A stretch of DNA of 62,500 nucleotides from NCBI GenBank assembly GCA_000320545.1, contig ADNK01000742.1, positions 5,001-67,500 on the forward strand. Reading direction: 5' to 3'. Shown here in pieces: positions 1-12,000 of this stretch. The position numbers and the translations under genes are program-made. Under the pieces are notes generated by a model. It ran no database searches, was not told the origin of the DNA, and worked only from the letters and a program-made list of their open reading frames with translations. Origin of the DNA: Bigelowiella natans CCMP2755 (lineage: Eukaryota; Cercozoa; Chlorarachniophyceae). Within the stretch, counting starts at the first letter, position 1. Each line of letters starts with the position of its first letter.

Positions 1-1960
1 TTATTGGATACGTATTATTTTTCTACACAATAAGGTCCTTTTTGAGCATGGTTGTGGGGATTATTTTGGTCGTTTACATCGTCGAATTCATGAGATATAT
101 AGTCATGTCTGCTGGCGGCAAATTTATATGCTATTTCAGAGGCAAGAATTAGTAAAACACACACGCCTTGGCATGATCTGATTATCATGCAGTCGTGGGT
201 GAGTGCGCTTGCCCTGGCAAGTAATAAACCTTAATAATTAAGTGAAGGAATTAGATTTGAGACTATTATAACGGATCATCAAAATCGGAATGATTTAATT
301 CACGCGGTCTGAAAGTCTATATCTAGTATATGCTATCTTGCCTTCATAAAAGAATAAATTGTCATGCAAATTGTCATGCAGAATCTTGATCATCGCAAGC
401 TTATTTTGATGCTTTTTCGCTCTTAATTATTAAAGCACACAACAATAGGCTAAATGAACGCTAGCTATTTAGCTAGATTGCTGCCAAAACAAGTTTTTAT
501 ATGTTGCAATGCAAGCCAGCTTGCGGTGCTGCGCTGGCTTGCATGCCCAGAATGATAATCATAAGTCTCCTCACTCATCTAGTTGTCATCCATCTGCACT
601 CGCTAGCTCACCTGGTGCTTGCCAGCTTTGCAGAGTCACGCAAATTCGCCGCCAGCTCATCAGAGACTCCAGCTAGCCAGCTCTGGAGCTCCAGAGCTTG
701 GCAATGTCTCAGGCGCATCGCAGTGCTCCAGTGCTGTCGATCCGTCCAACATCTAGTCTGGTCTCACTTGTCACGTTTCACACACGACATGCTGGACTGG
801 CATTGCGTGTGCTTGTCCAGCATCAGCGACGCTGCTGTGCGATCTGGCGATGACCAGGTGATGCTGTGCACGCTCTGCTAGTGCTGGCTGACTGGCACGC
901 ACCAGAGGCTAGCTCTGGCGCTAGCTCCACCAGAACCAGCACCAGAGCAGAGGACCAAAGAAGTGTGTTGACACTTTGCTTGGTCACATCGCACCAGCTC
1001 TGAGCTCCAGAGCCAACGCCATCGCATGTGCCTGTGCCGCTAGACCTGTCCAGTGCAAGCATGCGCGCCTGCATGCCTGACACACAAACAGATGCGCGCG
1101 ACACCAGCTCTGGAGCACGTGCTAGGCACACTAGCGACAGCGCTGCATGCGCAAAACACGTGCACGTGCTAGCGCTTGCTAGCTGGTACCAGAGCAGAGT
1201 GTGCCAGCGTGGCAGACCTGAGACGCTGCAACACCCATATGCTGGCATGCTAGCCTAGACATCAGGGCATCATCGATGCCGGCGTCAGCAAGCAATTTGT
1301 GAAGTGCGTTGTCCAGCACAAGCTAGGCATGCGGCATGCTGGCATGGCTGGATGTCATCAAATCCAGAAATGATGGAGGGTGCTCGCAGTGCTATATAGC
1401 TAGCCAGGGTGGCTAGCTAGGTGTGGTGAAATGTTGGCGTGGATCATGCGCAATCTAGCAATCAGTGCGCGTCTAGCTAGCTAGATCGCTCGAGCTTATG
1501 TCTAGCTGCTTGCTCTGTGCTAACTAGCAGCTAAGTGCACGTAGAGTGGCTAGTCATGCACATCTCAGATCTAGACATGCAGCAGCACGGATGCAGCTTG
1601 CTAGCTTTATCGTGTCAACATGAACATGAAGCTATCTCTACTGGCTAGCTGGGCTGACAGGCTGTAGCAAAAATTTCATGTCTAGATGTGTCAATCTAGC
1701 TAGCCATCACTATCTCTAGATGCTAGCTATAGCAGACATCGCATACATGTAGCATCACTACACTACCGTACGCGCTAGCCTGCGATTCTACGTACGTGTA
1801 CGTAGTGCATCGCACATGTTAAAACTTGAAGATATAGTACCAAAAGATGAATCGAGGTGTGAGATGTACATTGATATACATACATTGATTGTTGAACTAT
1901 GGAAACAGTCTCGTTCCGAAATCTGTAAAATTTCTAGTATATAATACTCATGCGATGATC
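1..1960. other. Intergenic, AGCTAG-rich sequence without a gene
   Basis: No reading frame here looks protein-like. From about 500 to 1,750 the sequence is dominated by CTAG, GCTAGC and CCAGAGC words and their reverse complements, so open frames on both strands are composition artefacts. The first 480 bases are AT-rich. I see no RNA gene and no clear repeat boundary. Confidence 0.6.
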
Positions 1961-2205
1961 TCATAAAATGATCTTGACTACACCGTTTCCTTTACGCTCT
2001 ACCCTGGGCTTACGGCAGTCCCCACCCGTTGGTGCATAAGTCAAGAACAATCTTTCGGTGTGAGACGATGGTGACAAGGTTGGATTTATTAATCCAGAAC
2101 TATGAGAGCGTCTATTTCTCATAGATGGCTGCCGACATGAGTTGCCATTTTCTTTCGAATTTCGTGATGGAATTTTAGTTAAACCTGGTTGTAGAGGTAT
2201 ACTAG

Positions 2206-2237
<32 letters not shown>

Positions 2238-3895
2238 CCATATGTTTGCAGTAAATCACCGGATGTTGTCGTAATCTGGGAGAATTCTAATGATGTGCTA
2301 TTTGAGGTTTTCATGGCCTTCGTTGGAATCTCTGAGCGTGGTTCCTGGAATTCTCCAAACGGGGAAGATCGCAGCCTCTTTCTTGAAAGCGGAAAATAAG
2401 ATGGGGATAATTCTGTGTTCGAAGAATGAATGCTGGATTCGACAGATGAATCATCAGAGAGACTACTACTGCTGTCACTCCTATTTATCGGCACGAATTT
2501 TCTCTTAGAAGGAAAACTCTTTGTATCTAGCACGTTACTATTGGCATTAAACCTCGCTCCCGAGGCTCTCGCAAAATCACTTCCGTGCTCCCTGCTCTCA
2601 TCATCTTCTTCCTCCTTCCTTGGGGGCGTCCCGGCGGCAAAGTGGGGATCAAGTGTATGGTAGTCATCGGCTTCATTGTCATTTTCGTTAGCACTAATTT
2701 TGTAATGGTTGCGAAACAGGACACCCTGGAGGCCCTTGTTTCGGATCAATTGGGCAAGGAATAACCGCTGCGTATCAAGCAGCTGCTTCTGCAGATGTTT
2801 TGGAGGTGACGATGTGGATATCGATAGTGATGATGGTTTATTACTTTCAGATATGCTATGACTAGAGGATGTTGATGGGCAATACTGACTCCCCCATTCG
2901 CCTTTTCCGTTGTTTAAAGCTGTCGGCTGCTCATCCTCAAGTAATCGAGCTATTGTGACACTGCCTATCTCTTCGCTCTCAGCATCGCAATCACCACGGC
3001 ATCTAGGGCATAGGTAGAGGATTTCTTTACCCCCTTTGAAATCTATGTACAAGCTAGATGCCTGGGAAAAACCATGAAGCTCTTCACAGTGCACGTGTGT
3101 TCGTCCGAGGCACTCGGAACACTCAAGCCAATGTTTCCCGTCGAAGTTGCCTCTGTAATTCATTACGAATATGTGAGTAAGGAACTAACAAAAATTAAGA
3201 GGGACAAGTTGCAATATAGTGGAAGAAAAAAAATATGATTGTCAAAGTCGACACGCGCTTACTTGTCTTGCTTCCTGTAGGTTTGTTCGCAGTGGACACA
3301 GAAGTGTCCATTCTCTCGTAATATTTCGCATTTTCGGCAGTAACAAGGACTGAAATTTGATGTAGTAGGTTCTGTAGCCTGGACTCTGTCTCGAGAACAT
3401 TTGGCGCTGCAACGAGGAGGGTGGCAGTGCAGAGCATTCATCATCATTTCATAATATGTGTGATACTTTAAGAAGACCGGTGCACTCTTTATCGTGCCTC
3501 AGAGTAAATATGAATATACTTATACAGAACGACATAGGTATTAGATGTAAAAAAGGAAAAAAAAAGTCTTTTCAAGCAATACAATTTTTTAGCCACATGT
3601 TACTTAAGCCTTAATGGTTGAGATCATCAAATATGGCTCAGTATTCCCTTACTAGTACTGCATTTTTGAACTTGGCGCCAGTTCATTAAGTATCCGGGAT
3701 CCCTGAACAATATTCTATTTTGGTTCTGATATACTCTTACGACATCAATATTAGAACAGATCGAAAATTTGATGAGATCTTGGAATAAAAATATACCCCA
3801 CCTGCTTTATGATCCCTCGGACATGTCGCGCCGAAGATGGGGCAAAACTGCTTGATGGCGTCTTCATTTATTTGTTGTCGCAATCTCTCTTTCTC
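1961..3895 (-). CDS. PHD-finger protein with Ser-rich tail (5' end unresolved)
   Basis: Three exons join in phase: 3797-3895, 3263-3465 and 1961-3152 (stop TGA at 1961-1963). Exon 2 and the start of exon 3 carry a zinc-binding PHD-like pattern: Cys-x2-Cys, Cys-x2-Cys, then Trp-Leu-Glu-Cys-x2-Cys, His-x3-Cys and a closing Cys-Pro-x-Cys about 30 residues on. PHD fingers of this class usually read histone H3 tails, so a nuclear chromatin role is inferred. An upstream Cys/His-rich stretch (exons 1-2: Cys-Pro-x6-Cys-Pro, later Cys-x3-Cys) may be a second zinc module. The rest of exon 3 is low complexity, rich in Ser, Lys and Arg, with an uninterrupted Ser run encoded by a CTG tract at 2205-2236. 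At least one more 5' exon is needed because exon 1 starts after a splice acceptor; it should lie between 3,896 and 4,440. No catalytic domain is visible. Confidence 0.72.
2205..2236. repeat. (CTG)n tract coding for poly-Ser
   Basis: About eleven CTG/GCT units. On the minus strand they read as consecutive Ser codons inside the last exon of the PHD-finger gene, so length changes would alter the protein without a frameshift. Confidence 0.85.
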
Positions 3896-4153
3896 CTACG
3901 ATGTGAAACGAGTGCAAAAGTGAGCTGCGGAAACAATCAGAAGTTGTCGTCAGACTAAACCAACCTATAAAATGACGACAAAAAATAAAATTTAGACCTT
4001 CATTTATAAACCAAGAATTCCATTGGAATTTTTAATGGAAACTGCGATTTGCGTAGCATGAGTATAAATATGGCCAAACCTCCAAATTCAACATACCAAA
4101 ACACTTAAAAAAAACATACAGGCCTGTACACAACAACCATGGGCAACCATAGA

Positions 4154-4189
<36 letters not shown>

Positions 4190-4218
4190 CTACAACAACA
4201 ACAACAACAACAACAACT

Positions 4219-4254
<36 letters not shown>

Positions 4255-4256
4255 CA
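4154..4256. repeat. (CAA)n microsatellite in the PHD / R-SNARE spacer
   Basis: About 100 bases of CAA units with a few CTA interruptions, followed by AACTAACTAACT. It lies between the divergent PHD-finger and R-SNARE genes. Open frames across it (poly-Val on minus) are artefacts. Confidence 0.9.
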
Positions 4257-4442
4257 CAAAGGGCGCGAAAAGATTAACTAACTAACTAACTAACAACAAC
4301 TAACAACATTCCTTGTCGCTCATCATTATCATCCGATTTCATCATTGCTGAGAGTACCTGCCTAACCCCCCCGTGCGTCGTCTTTGCCCTTCCAAAAGCA
4401 TTATCAACAGGGGGGCGTTGAGATAGCTGGAAAGATATTACC

Positions 4443-5301
4443 ATGCCTATTCTCTACACCCTAATCTCATACCGAGTAAGAATTGGGATGATATTCAGGG
4501 GAAGAGAGGAAGGGGGAAGTGGTATCGAAGAGACATCATCGGACTCGTAGGAATCTTTCGCTATTTCGATTAAGAGATGTTGAAGCGTAGATCGATTGCT
4601 GATTGTATATTATCAAGACGTATTAGAGAAAGGGATGCGCACACCCATCGACAATGGACATTATCTAAAGGTGTTGTGTTGTTCGCCACCAGTCTAATGC
4701 CCTTGTTGAGCACATCGCTTCCGGCTTTGGAGGCAACTTCGTTCAGACGTACGACCAGAAAAATGCCACTGCTGTTAAGACAATTATTTTTTGGATAATA
4801 ACACGATTTTCGTGTCCACGTTAAGGCAGTATCTCTCGTTAAAATCCATCGAAGAAATCCCAAACTTCTGATTAGAATCCGTTTGTATCTTCATGCAGGT
4901 CCAGGAAAATTCTCGATCAAATCGATGAGAAAATCCCCCAACAATCATTTAAAGTGCAAGAGTAATAGTGACTAATTGAACTTGAGAGAGAGTGAGACGG
5001 GAGTATTGGTTCGGTCACATGCTGTCGCGTCTGTGCTGAGTTTGGTGATTTGTTTTAAACAGGTACATTTTCAATTGTGTTACAGCCGATGAGATAACCT
5101 ATATGTGCATGGTAATAGATATGAGTGGCCAAAATTGGAGGGCCAAATATTTGAGATTCCGTATCGTGAGTTTTGTAAGCAGTGTCGCTGTTCGGTTCAA
5201 ATAGCAAATTGATATATCAATCACTCCTCCATTTTGTAGACCGACGCTATGTTTGATCGGAAAACGTCGTTCGAGTACCTCAATTCTATACGAAGGTACT
5301 C

Positions 5302-5343
<42 letters not shown>

Positions 5344-6392
5344 TCATCAATAGTATGTGTTGTGAACTCTTGTTCGTCAGTAACACTCGCACATCAATAG
5401 TATGTGTTGTGAACTCTTGTTCGTCAGTAACACAGCTTGGTGTATACTACTCTCGGGTGGTATTCAGTTAACTCCTATAGTCTGAGGAATCGATGAATGT
5501 ATAATGATGATGTGACGTCCTACTCGCGTGTAGGCAATTCATGGAATTATACGGCTTGCAAGCAAAATCGGCCATTTCGTACGCATTCAACAGCGAGTTT
5601 ATACCCGTCATCGAGGCTACCTTGGTAATTATAATTATTATTATTATTATTGTTATTATTCTGTGGATGAGGGAGTGCAGCCTCATCTACAAAGGTGGAG
5701 GAACTTTTGGAATATGTTACCAACACATATACAATTTTGACAACTTTTTCTGGTAAATTTCCTCCTCCACCCATGGAGTAAGGGTAACTCTGTGCACGTG
5801 TGCGGTATATGTGCATGTGTGTGAGTGTGGTTGGTATATATTTGTGGTGATGGTCCTTTGAATCTGTTATCCTCAATCATCATCCGTTTTCTTCTCATCA
5901 GCGAAACACTGCGGGAGCTGAGCCCTCGCAGACCCTACAGAGAATAAATTCGAAGGTTAAAGAACTCAAGGGCGTTATGGCGGATAATATAGGTTTGTAG
6001 AAGATGGTGAAAGTGATGGTGGAGATGGCGATGGTCGTGAGGGGTCGTTCAAAGAATCTCAATATCTGTTTCCTTTCTTTATATCGTCGTCGGATTAATC
6101 TTAGGAATCGTCTTGAGGAGGGGGGAGAAGGTGGATCTTTTGGTCCAGAAATCCGAAGTATTAGATGTAAACGCAGGCGCATTTAGGTACCATTCAAGAA
6201 GCACACTCATTATGACAAAACACACACAAGCACACGCCCACTCACAGTGAAAGAAAAGGAATTTGCTGAGCTCTGCCATTTATTAGGCGAAACGCAACAA
6301 CGCTGCAGAGAGCAATGTACTGGAAGAATATTCAGACCTACGTGTTGTTCGGCTCTGTGGTAATGGCTGCCACACAACAATTCTACATTTAA
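4443..6392 (+). CDS. Longin-type R-SNARE (VAMP7-like), multi-exon
   Basis: Tail-anchored vesicle SNARE for membrane fusion. Exons 4671-4748, 4899-4961, 5063-5111, 5240-5295, 5534-5624, 5902-5992, 6105-6186 and 6287-6392 join in phase to a TAA stop. A likely first exon begins at the ATG at 4443 (Met-Pro-Ile-Leu-Tyr...), but its GT donor at 4476 gives the wrong phase for 4671, so one small exon or junction is missing. Longin features: GGNF, then Lys-Ile-Leu...Lys-Ile-Pro, then Tyr-Ile-Phe and Thr-Tyr-Met-Cys-Met-Thr-Asp, then Phe-Met-Glu-Leu-Tyr-Gly and Ala-Ile-Ser-Tyr-Ala-Phe-Asn. The SNARE motif includes LKGVMADNIG and VLRRGEKVDLLV, with the central Arg of the ionic layer in an unusual double Arg. 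It ends in a basic/aromatic linker (YWKNIQ) and a C-terminal membrane anchor. Spacing from longin to SNARE motif matches VAMP7 as I know it. Confidence 0.85.
5345..5433. repeat. 47-bp tandem duplication in an R-SNARE intron
   Basis: A 42-base block at 5345-5386 is repeated without change at 5392-5433, directly after a (CA)n run at about 5305-5338. It lies in the intron between exons 5240-5295 and 5534-5624 of the R-SNARE gene. Confidence 0.9.
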
Positions 6393-8220
6393 ATTCGGAT
6401 GAATTCCACGTAGATATGCAACCCCTATCTGGAAAAAAAACTAATTTTATTTATGGAATTATGACAACTGCCTTGGCACTCGTACTATGCAGGCAATCGG
6501 TGTAGTGTACGTGTTCGTGGCGAGTGTCTGTGGAGGCTTTGGATTTCCTCTTTGCTCCTAGTTGCACCAATACTAGCTATTATCGAAGAGCTGCACCGCC
6601 AGTAGTACGTAGCATCATGCTCATCCAACGACTCACCATTTATATTGTCAAGACAATAATGTATACTGCAAAAATTTATTTTCTGTGTGTATGTGCTTAA
6701 GACTAACATTCGTCTTGCATCCTATTACGCGATTCGCCGGAGTAAGACACACACATATTCACACATTAAAGTTCACATTCACATGCCACAAACCGCACGC
6801 GCCACTGTTTTTAATTAGTCGTACGCGTTTAGGCATATCCAGATATGCACAGCTAGCTAGCTAGTAACGCCATGCATGCGCATAAGGCACCGCATGCATA
6901 AAGCTTGTTGCATAATGAATAGATACAATTTAAGCGCTGTAGCCGCTGCATTGCACAGCTACATTAGGATGACCATTGAAACAATTTAAACATTTCATTA
7001 CATCCGTCTCATAATGCATTTATTTATTGCTAGCTACTGCGTAGCGATGTATTGTCTGCATGCTCGATGGACAGGATCCCAAGAACAGCCGCCCATGTGC
7101 GCAGTGCACAATCGCACCTGGGCGAGTTGAGCAAATGTGAGCACGCGGCGTGGATTTTTTGTGCTTCTAAGCTTTAAAATGAGCCGAACGTGCATGATGC
7201 AAGCATCAGTGACAGCTCACATTGTTGTCAGGTGCTTCCAAGGCTTGCTGCTGCGAGCTTGAGCACAGAGCAGCCGCAGCGCAGCATGTACGTACGCAGC
7301 ATGCCATTGCTACTTGCACGTCGTCAATGCTCCAACATGTCTGGCTAGCTAGCTAGCACTAGGCGATGCATGTCATGGTGCACGCTGTGCGAACTTGAAC
7401 AAGGCGTTCATCATGGCTTGCCGTGGCGCATTTTTGTTGACTTCCATTGCACTTCGGAACCCACATGCACGTGCACGCACTGCACCCCGTGTGTGCTACG
7501 TGCACGTGTCGCGCTTCCTGTGTTTGTCGCACGCGATGGAGACGGCATGACATCTGTCTAGCTGTGCACACGTGCCATTCATTGTGGTCAGTCTGCGACC
7601 ACCAAATGCATGCAAGTGCGCATGCTCATGCATGAGTGCAAATGGGAGTGCACGTTGTGCTTTGTCATGTCTCACATTTTTGTGCAGGCATGCTTGTGCA
7701 GGTTCAGGCCATGTCCACTGTGGCTCAGCTAGTCATGTGAGGGCATGCAACGTGAGTTGCAGCTGCCCAGAAACATTGTCATGGGCGGGGCCAGGTGCAG
7801 CGGGAAAACATCCATCTCGGTTGTCAAACCGTGGATGTTTTCCAGGAGCACCCTCGGTGTTTTGCTCACGACACAGAGTCGGCCCACGCAGTGTGACACT
7901 TCAGGGAAAAATGGCGGGGATTTTTCCCTGATTTTCAGGCAACTGTGACACGCAGCACGCTGCTGATGGGGATGCTGTGTGTCCAGCGCACGACGTGCAT
8001 TGGCGCGCAAGCAGCTGGTTCAGCACACTCTGAACGACCCGCAAGCAAGCGGTGAGCTTTCTCCTTTGGCAGTTGGTTCATGCATGATCAGCTCGTGTCA
8101 CACGTTCAACAGGGCATCAGTTTTGTGGACTTGAGCATTGTCAAAGTTTGCATTTGCACAGTTGTGTTGCCAGCGCTGCGCAATGCAACTGCACTGGCAG
8201 CGGACGAACCACGTCAAGTG
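6393..8220. other. Intergenic; TGCA-rich from about 6,780
   Basis: I see no confident gene. From about 6,780 the composition shifts to many TGCA, CATGC and GTGCAC words, which marks the left edge of the island that holds the nested elements. Two strong hairpins occur at 7803-7843 and 7902-7930. Confidence 0.6.
7803..7930. repeat. Two perfect hairpins
   Basis: Hairpin 1 pairs 7803-7814 with 7832-7843 (12 of 12 bp) around a loop that itself has a 5-bp inner stem (CGGTT / AACCG). Hairpin 2 pairs 7902-7912 with 7920-7930 (11 of 11 bp) around a G-rich loop. They lie just upstream of the interrupted ORF. Confidence 0.8.
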
Positions 8221-8423
8221 ATGGATCAAGGGAACTCGATTGGGTCTCAGGATGTGACAACGGACCATGTGGAGGGAGCTGAGGGCAAGGAGGCCAAGTC
8301 AGGAAAATCGGAAGTTTGGACGGGAGGTGATGGGCTTCGGGAAGGCATCCCGGTGGCTCAGCCCGTGGCTTCTGAGCGTTCATGTGAGCTTGGAACGGAC
8401 GCCCGGCACTCCCTGACGATGGG

Positions 8424-8796
8424 TGTTGATGCTCCCATGTTCGCGCAAGTTTGACATGCTTGTAGTCGACATGCAAGCGAGCATGAACCGAGGAAATTGG
8501 CAAATCAACTGTGCATGTTGTGGCAGGTGAAGCGGCACAAGTGCGACAAGCATTGCCTTGGCACTTCAGCCTGCCGCGACAAGGAATGCACACGCATGTC
8601 GCGCGACAAGGATCAGCCTTGTCGCGGCCCAGAAATGCAATGAAATCATGTTTGTTCTCTGACAAGCTTGACCTCCATGAAAGGGCGGTCAAGCACACGC
8701 ATGACTTCATCACAGTTCAACCTGAACACCGCCACCTGCTCGTTTGCCACCTTTTGCTCACCACGCGCACATCGCACCGCACCCAACCGTTCAACA
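8424..8796 (+). repeat. Left (5') LTR of the outer element
   Basis: It matches 21589-21965 over its whole length with about a dozen differences and one small indel. It begins with TG and ends with CA. An internal perfect hairpin (8603-8611 pairs with 8617-8625) is conserved in both copies. Confidence 0.82.
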
Positions 8797-8821
8797 GGTC
8801 AAGAGCCTCAAAGTGAGAAAA

Positions 8822-9022
8822 CAGAACGTGCATGCTCGTGAACAGTCATCCGCTTGATCAATGAGACACTTTGCTGCACGACGCACGTCGCGACACGCAT
8901 GCATGCACAACTCCGCAGCCACGACCTGGCTGTGTTGTCCAACCACTGCATGACCGCATCAACACTGCACGCAACACGCATGCACAGTTGCCACACTTGC
9001 GCTCCCAATGTGTGCTCCAATT
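8822..9022 (-). repeat. 3' LTR of the inner element
   Basis: About 200 bp, matching 13536-13732. All the substitutions I could align are transitions. The element-outer end reads TG (complement of CA at 8822), where the other copy keeps the canonical CA end. Confidence 0.82.
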
Positions 9023-9095
9023 CTCCCCCATGATCTGATGACCTGCACGTCTGGTCGTTTGATCACCGGCCACTTCAAGCAATTCAACAGCCACT

Positions 9096-12000
9096 TCAAG
9101 CAGTCTCCCCCACGATGTGATCACGGTGCTTGACAAACAGTTTCCAAGCATTGATCTTGGTGAAATGATCCGCCCAGTTCTCAGCAGTTGCCACCGGTTT
9201 GGGCTTGACTTCCAAGTTGGTGGTGGCCTCTCGGATGAACAGGTTTTTGATTCCCATGTGCCTTGCCTTTCCATGGTGAGATGGGTTGGATGCGATGGCG
9301 ATGGCCCCATCGTTGTCAATCACGAGGGGGGTTGGCCCTCTTGCCTGAAATCCCAATCCCGCCAACATCCTCCTCAACCAGATGGTGTGTGAAGCCGCAT
9401 TGCTTCCAGCCACAGTCTCAGCTTCGCAAGAGGAGAGGGCAGTGCACTTCTGTTTTCCATGGCACCACGAAACTGCTCCTCCCCCATGAGTCGTGAACGC
9501 CACGTGTCCCGAAGTGCCACGAAAGTCAGAGTCACCACCCCAGTCACTGTCCGAGAAAACCCGCAAGGAGAGAGAACCAGTGCACGTGATTCCCAAGTTG
9601 ATGGTCCCTTTTGAATGGCGAAGGGTGCGAACCACAGTGTTGCAATGGACAACTCTGGGGCAATCCAGAACTCGAGAGAGACTGCCCACCGTGGTCGAGA
9701 TGTCCGGACGACAGACGTGAGAGGTGAAGAGGAGTGCGCCCACCACCTGCCTGCAGGGGAAGTCTTTGACAAGAGCCTCCTCCGCAGCAGATCTCTCAGG
9801 CAAGTTGAGCAACTTTGTCGATGGGAGAGCGGGCAATGCCAGAGGGAAAACATCCCATGGACCAAAACTGGCAAGAAGGGTCTTCAGGTGCCCAGCTTGA
9901 GAGATTCGAACAGTTCCCCGATCAGCAGATTGTTCAATCAAGAACCCCAGGAACCATCTGGCCGTCCCCATGTCTTTCAGAACAAACTTTTTCCGGAGTT
10001 CCAACACAACCCAATCCCCAATGCTGTGGGAAGTGCAAGCCATGAGAACATCATCGACGCAAAGCACAAAGATGCACACCTCACCACGCCGATGGAGCAG
10101 GAAAACACAGTGATCCGCATGCAACTTGGTGAATCCCACGTCGAGCAAGGTCGAGGAAAGCAATTGATGCCATTTGCAACCAGCCTGTTTCAGGCCACAG
10201 GCAGCCTTCTTCAACCTGAAAACGAAACCCGCAGGGACCACAATCCCCCCCGGTGGCCGAACGAACAGCACGACATCCAAGTCGGAGTTCAGGAAGGCAG
10301 TCTTGAAATCGATCTGTCGAAGGTGCAGCCTCTGAGAAGCCGCGATGCTCAAGACAAGGCGAACACTGTCAAGCCTGGCCACCGGACTGAGTGTGTCACC
10401 ATGGTGGACCCCAGGGACCTGAGTGAAGCCCTTGATGACCAGTCTCGCTTTGCATCGAGCAATGGCACCCGTCTCAGACAGCTTGAGGTCAAAAACCCAA
10501 CGGCAGCCCAAGATCTTCGACCCTTTTGGAGGTTTGTCGAGCTCAAAAACCCCATTCGCTCTCATCGAAGAAAGTTCGTCACTGCAGGCCTCCTTCCATT
10601 CAGACCACTGAGGCGACTGCATGGCCTCCTTGCAGGAACGAGGGATGGTGATCCCAGACTTGATGGCATTCTTCGCAAGGAACGCACACGACTTGCGAGC
10701 CAGTGCCAGCAGCGAGAAGCGGGAGGAGTTCAGTTTCTCGTCATCACAGTCAGGAGGTCCAGACTGAGCGCGGAGCATGGCATCCAAGTCTGTCCCCGAT
10801 CGAGATCTCACTTGAGAGGCAAAACCCAGCATGGGTGCAAAAGACGAAACAGGTTTGGGAGCCCGGGCCGATCGTCCAGTTTTGAACTCCGCAATGGTCT
10901 CATTTTCCTCGAGATGCTCATCCAGCTTGGGTTTGGGAGCTTTCGGGATCTCAAAATCCACCACGGGGAGAGGTTCCATGCACTCACCGTGTTCAAACAT
11001 GCCATCGGACGTGTCAAGCAAGTGCACCGATCTGCGCGGGAGGACGACCTCACGCTTCTCCACGTGCACAAAGTGGCCCTCAGCGTCAGGAGCCCGACCC
11101 ATGTGCACAGCCGGCTGGGCACGCTCAGAGAATTTGTGACCACGCACCCGAAGAGCAGCCGGAACGGTGACCCAACACCGTTGGCCAAACAGATGCTCCT
11201 CACTCCAATCCGGTTTGCGACCAGCAGCCTTCTCGTGGGGAGAGATGGCTTCAGGATCACTCGCTGCAGGAATGCGGTTCCGTTTGCGGTGCTGACAAAG
11301 GATCATCCTGCCCCAGAACGAGGCAGGGAGCCCACAGTCCAAGATGGTGGCCCTGCCCGTGGCCGTGCCCGTGCAAATGAATCTCCCCGCCGGGTTCTGG
11401 ACGGACGAATGGGGCATGGTCATCCCCTGACCGATCTGGCGCTCTCTGCAGATGGCCTTCACCTCATCCGAGAGGAACTCGGGGGCGTTGTCATGCAGGA
11501 ACGCGGAGATCTTGGCAATGCGGAAGTTGGACGCTTCCACCATCCCAATGAACTCCCGCAGTTTGTCCGGAAAGTCAGATCTGGACTTCGTCAGGTGAGG
11601 GAAACACACTTTCCCAAACAGGTCAACGAACAGAAGAAAGTGCGCGCACCCCTCAGGCGTCTGTGGCTTGATGGCACCACAGAAGTCAAAACCAACACAT
11701 TCGAAAGGCATCTTGGGTGCGCGATCCCCTTTTGGGGGATGGGGGAGTTCGTTTGACTTCGCCCGTGCACATGCCGAGCAGAGGCGCATGGTCTTCCAGT
11801 GCGAGTCTGGTGCCTTGATGTCCCCAAAGGCCCCTTTGTTGCACATCAAACGAATAGTTCGCATGTTGGCATGCCCAGTCAGCTTGTGGAGGCATTCGGC
11901 TCGGTTGGCCGAGGCCCCCAAACGTGCACGGTGACCCCTCACAGCAGACGGGGAGGAAACAGGTGAGGAGAAGTCAACATCGAAATCCCACATCACAGGC

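Noticed and set aside
501-1258. Overlapping ORFs of 76-141 residues on both strands
   Set aside because: They arise from AGCTAG/CCAGAG repeat words with few stop codons. Neither strand shows protein-like composition.
4032-4259. Minus-strand ORF with a long poly-Val run
   Set aside because: It is a translation of the (CAA)n microsatellite and its flanks.
4570-4863. 97-residue minus-strand ORF that looked like an upstream exon of the PHD gene
   Set aside because: The plus strand here encodes the longin domain of the R-SNARE in phase with six later exons, so the minus frame is a shadow.
9615-11756. 713-residue plus-strand ORF
   Set aside because: Antisense of the copia Pol of the inner element. 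Its composition mirrors Pol and it has no domain.
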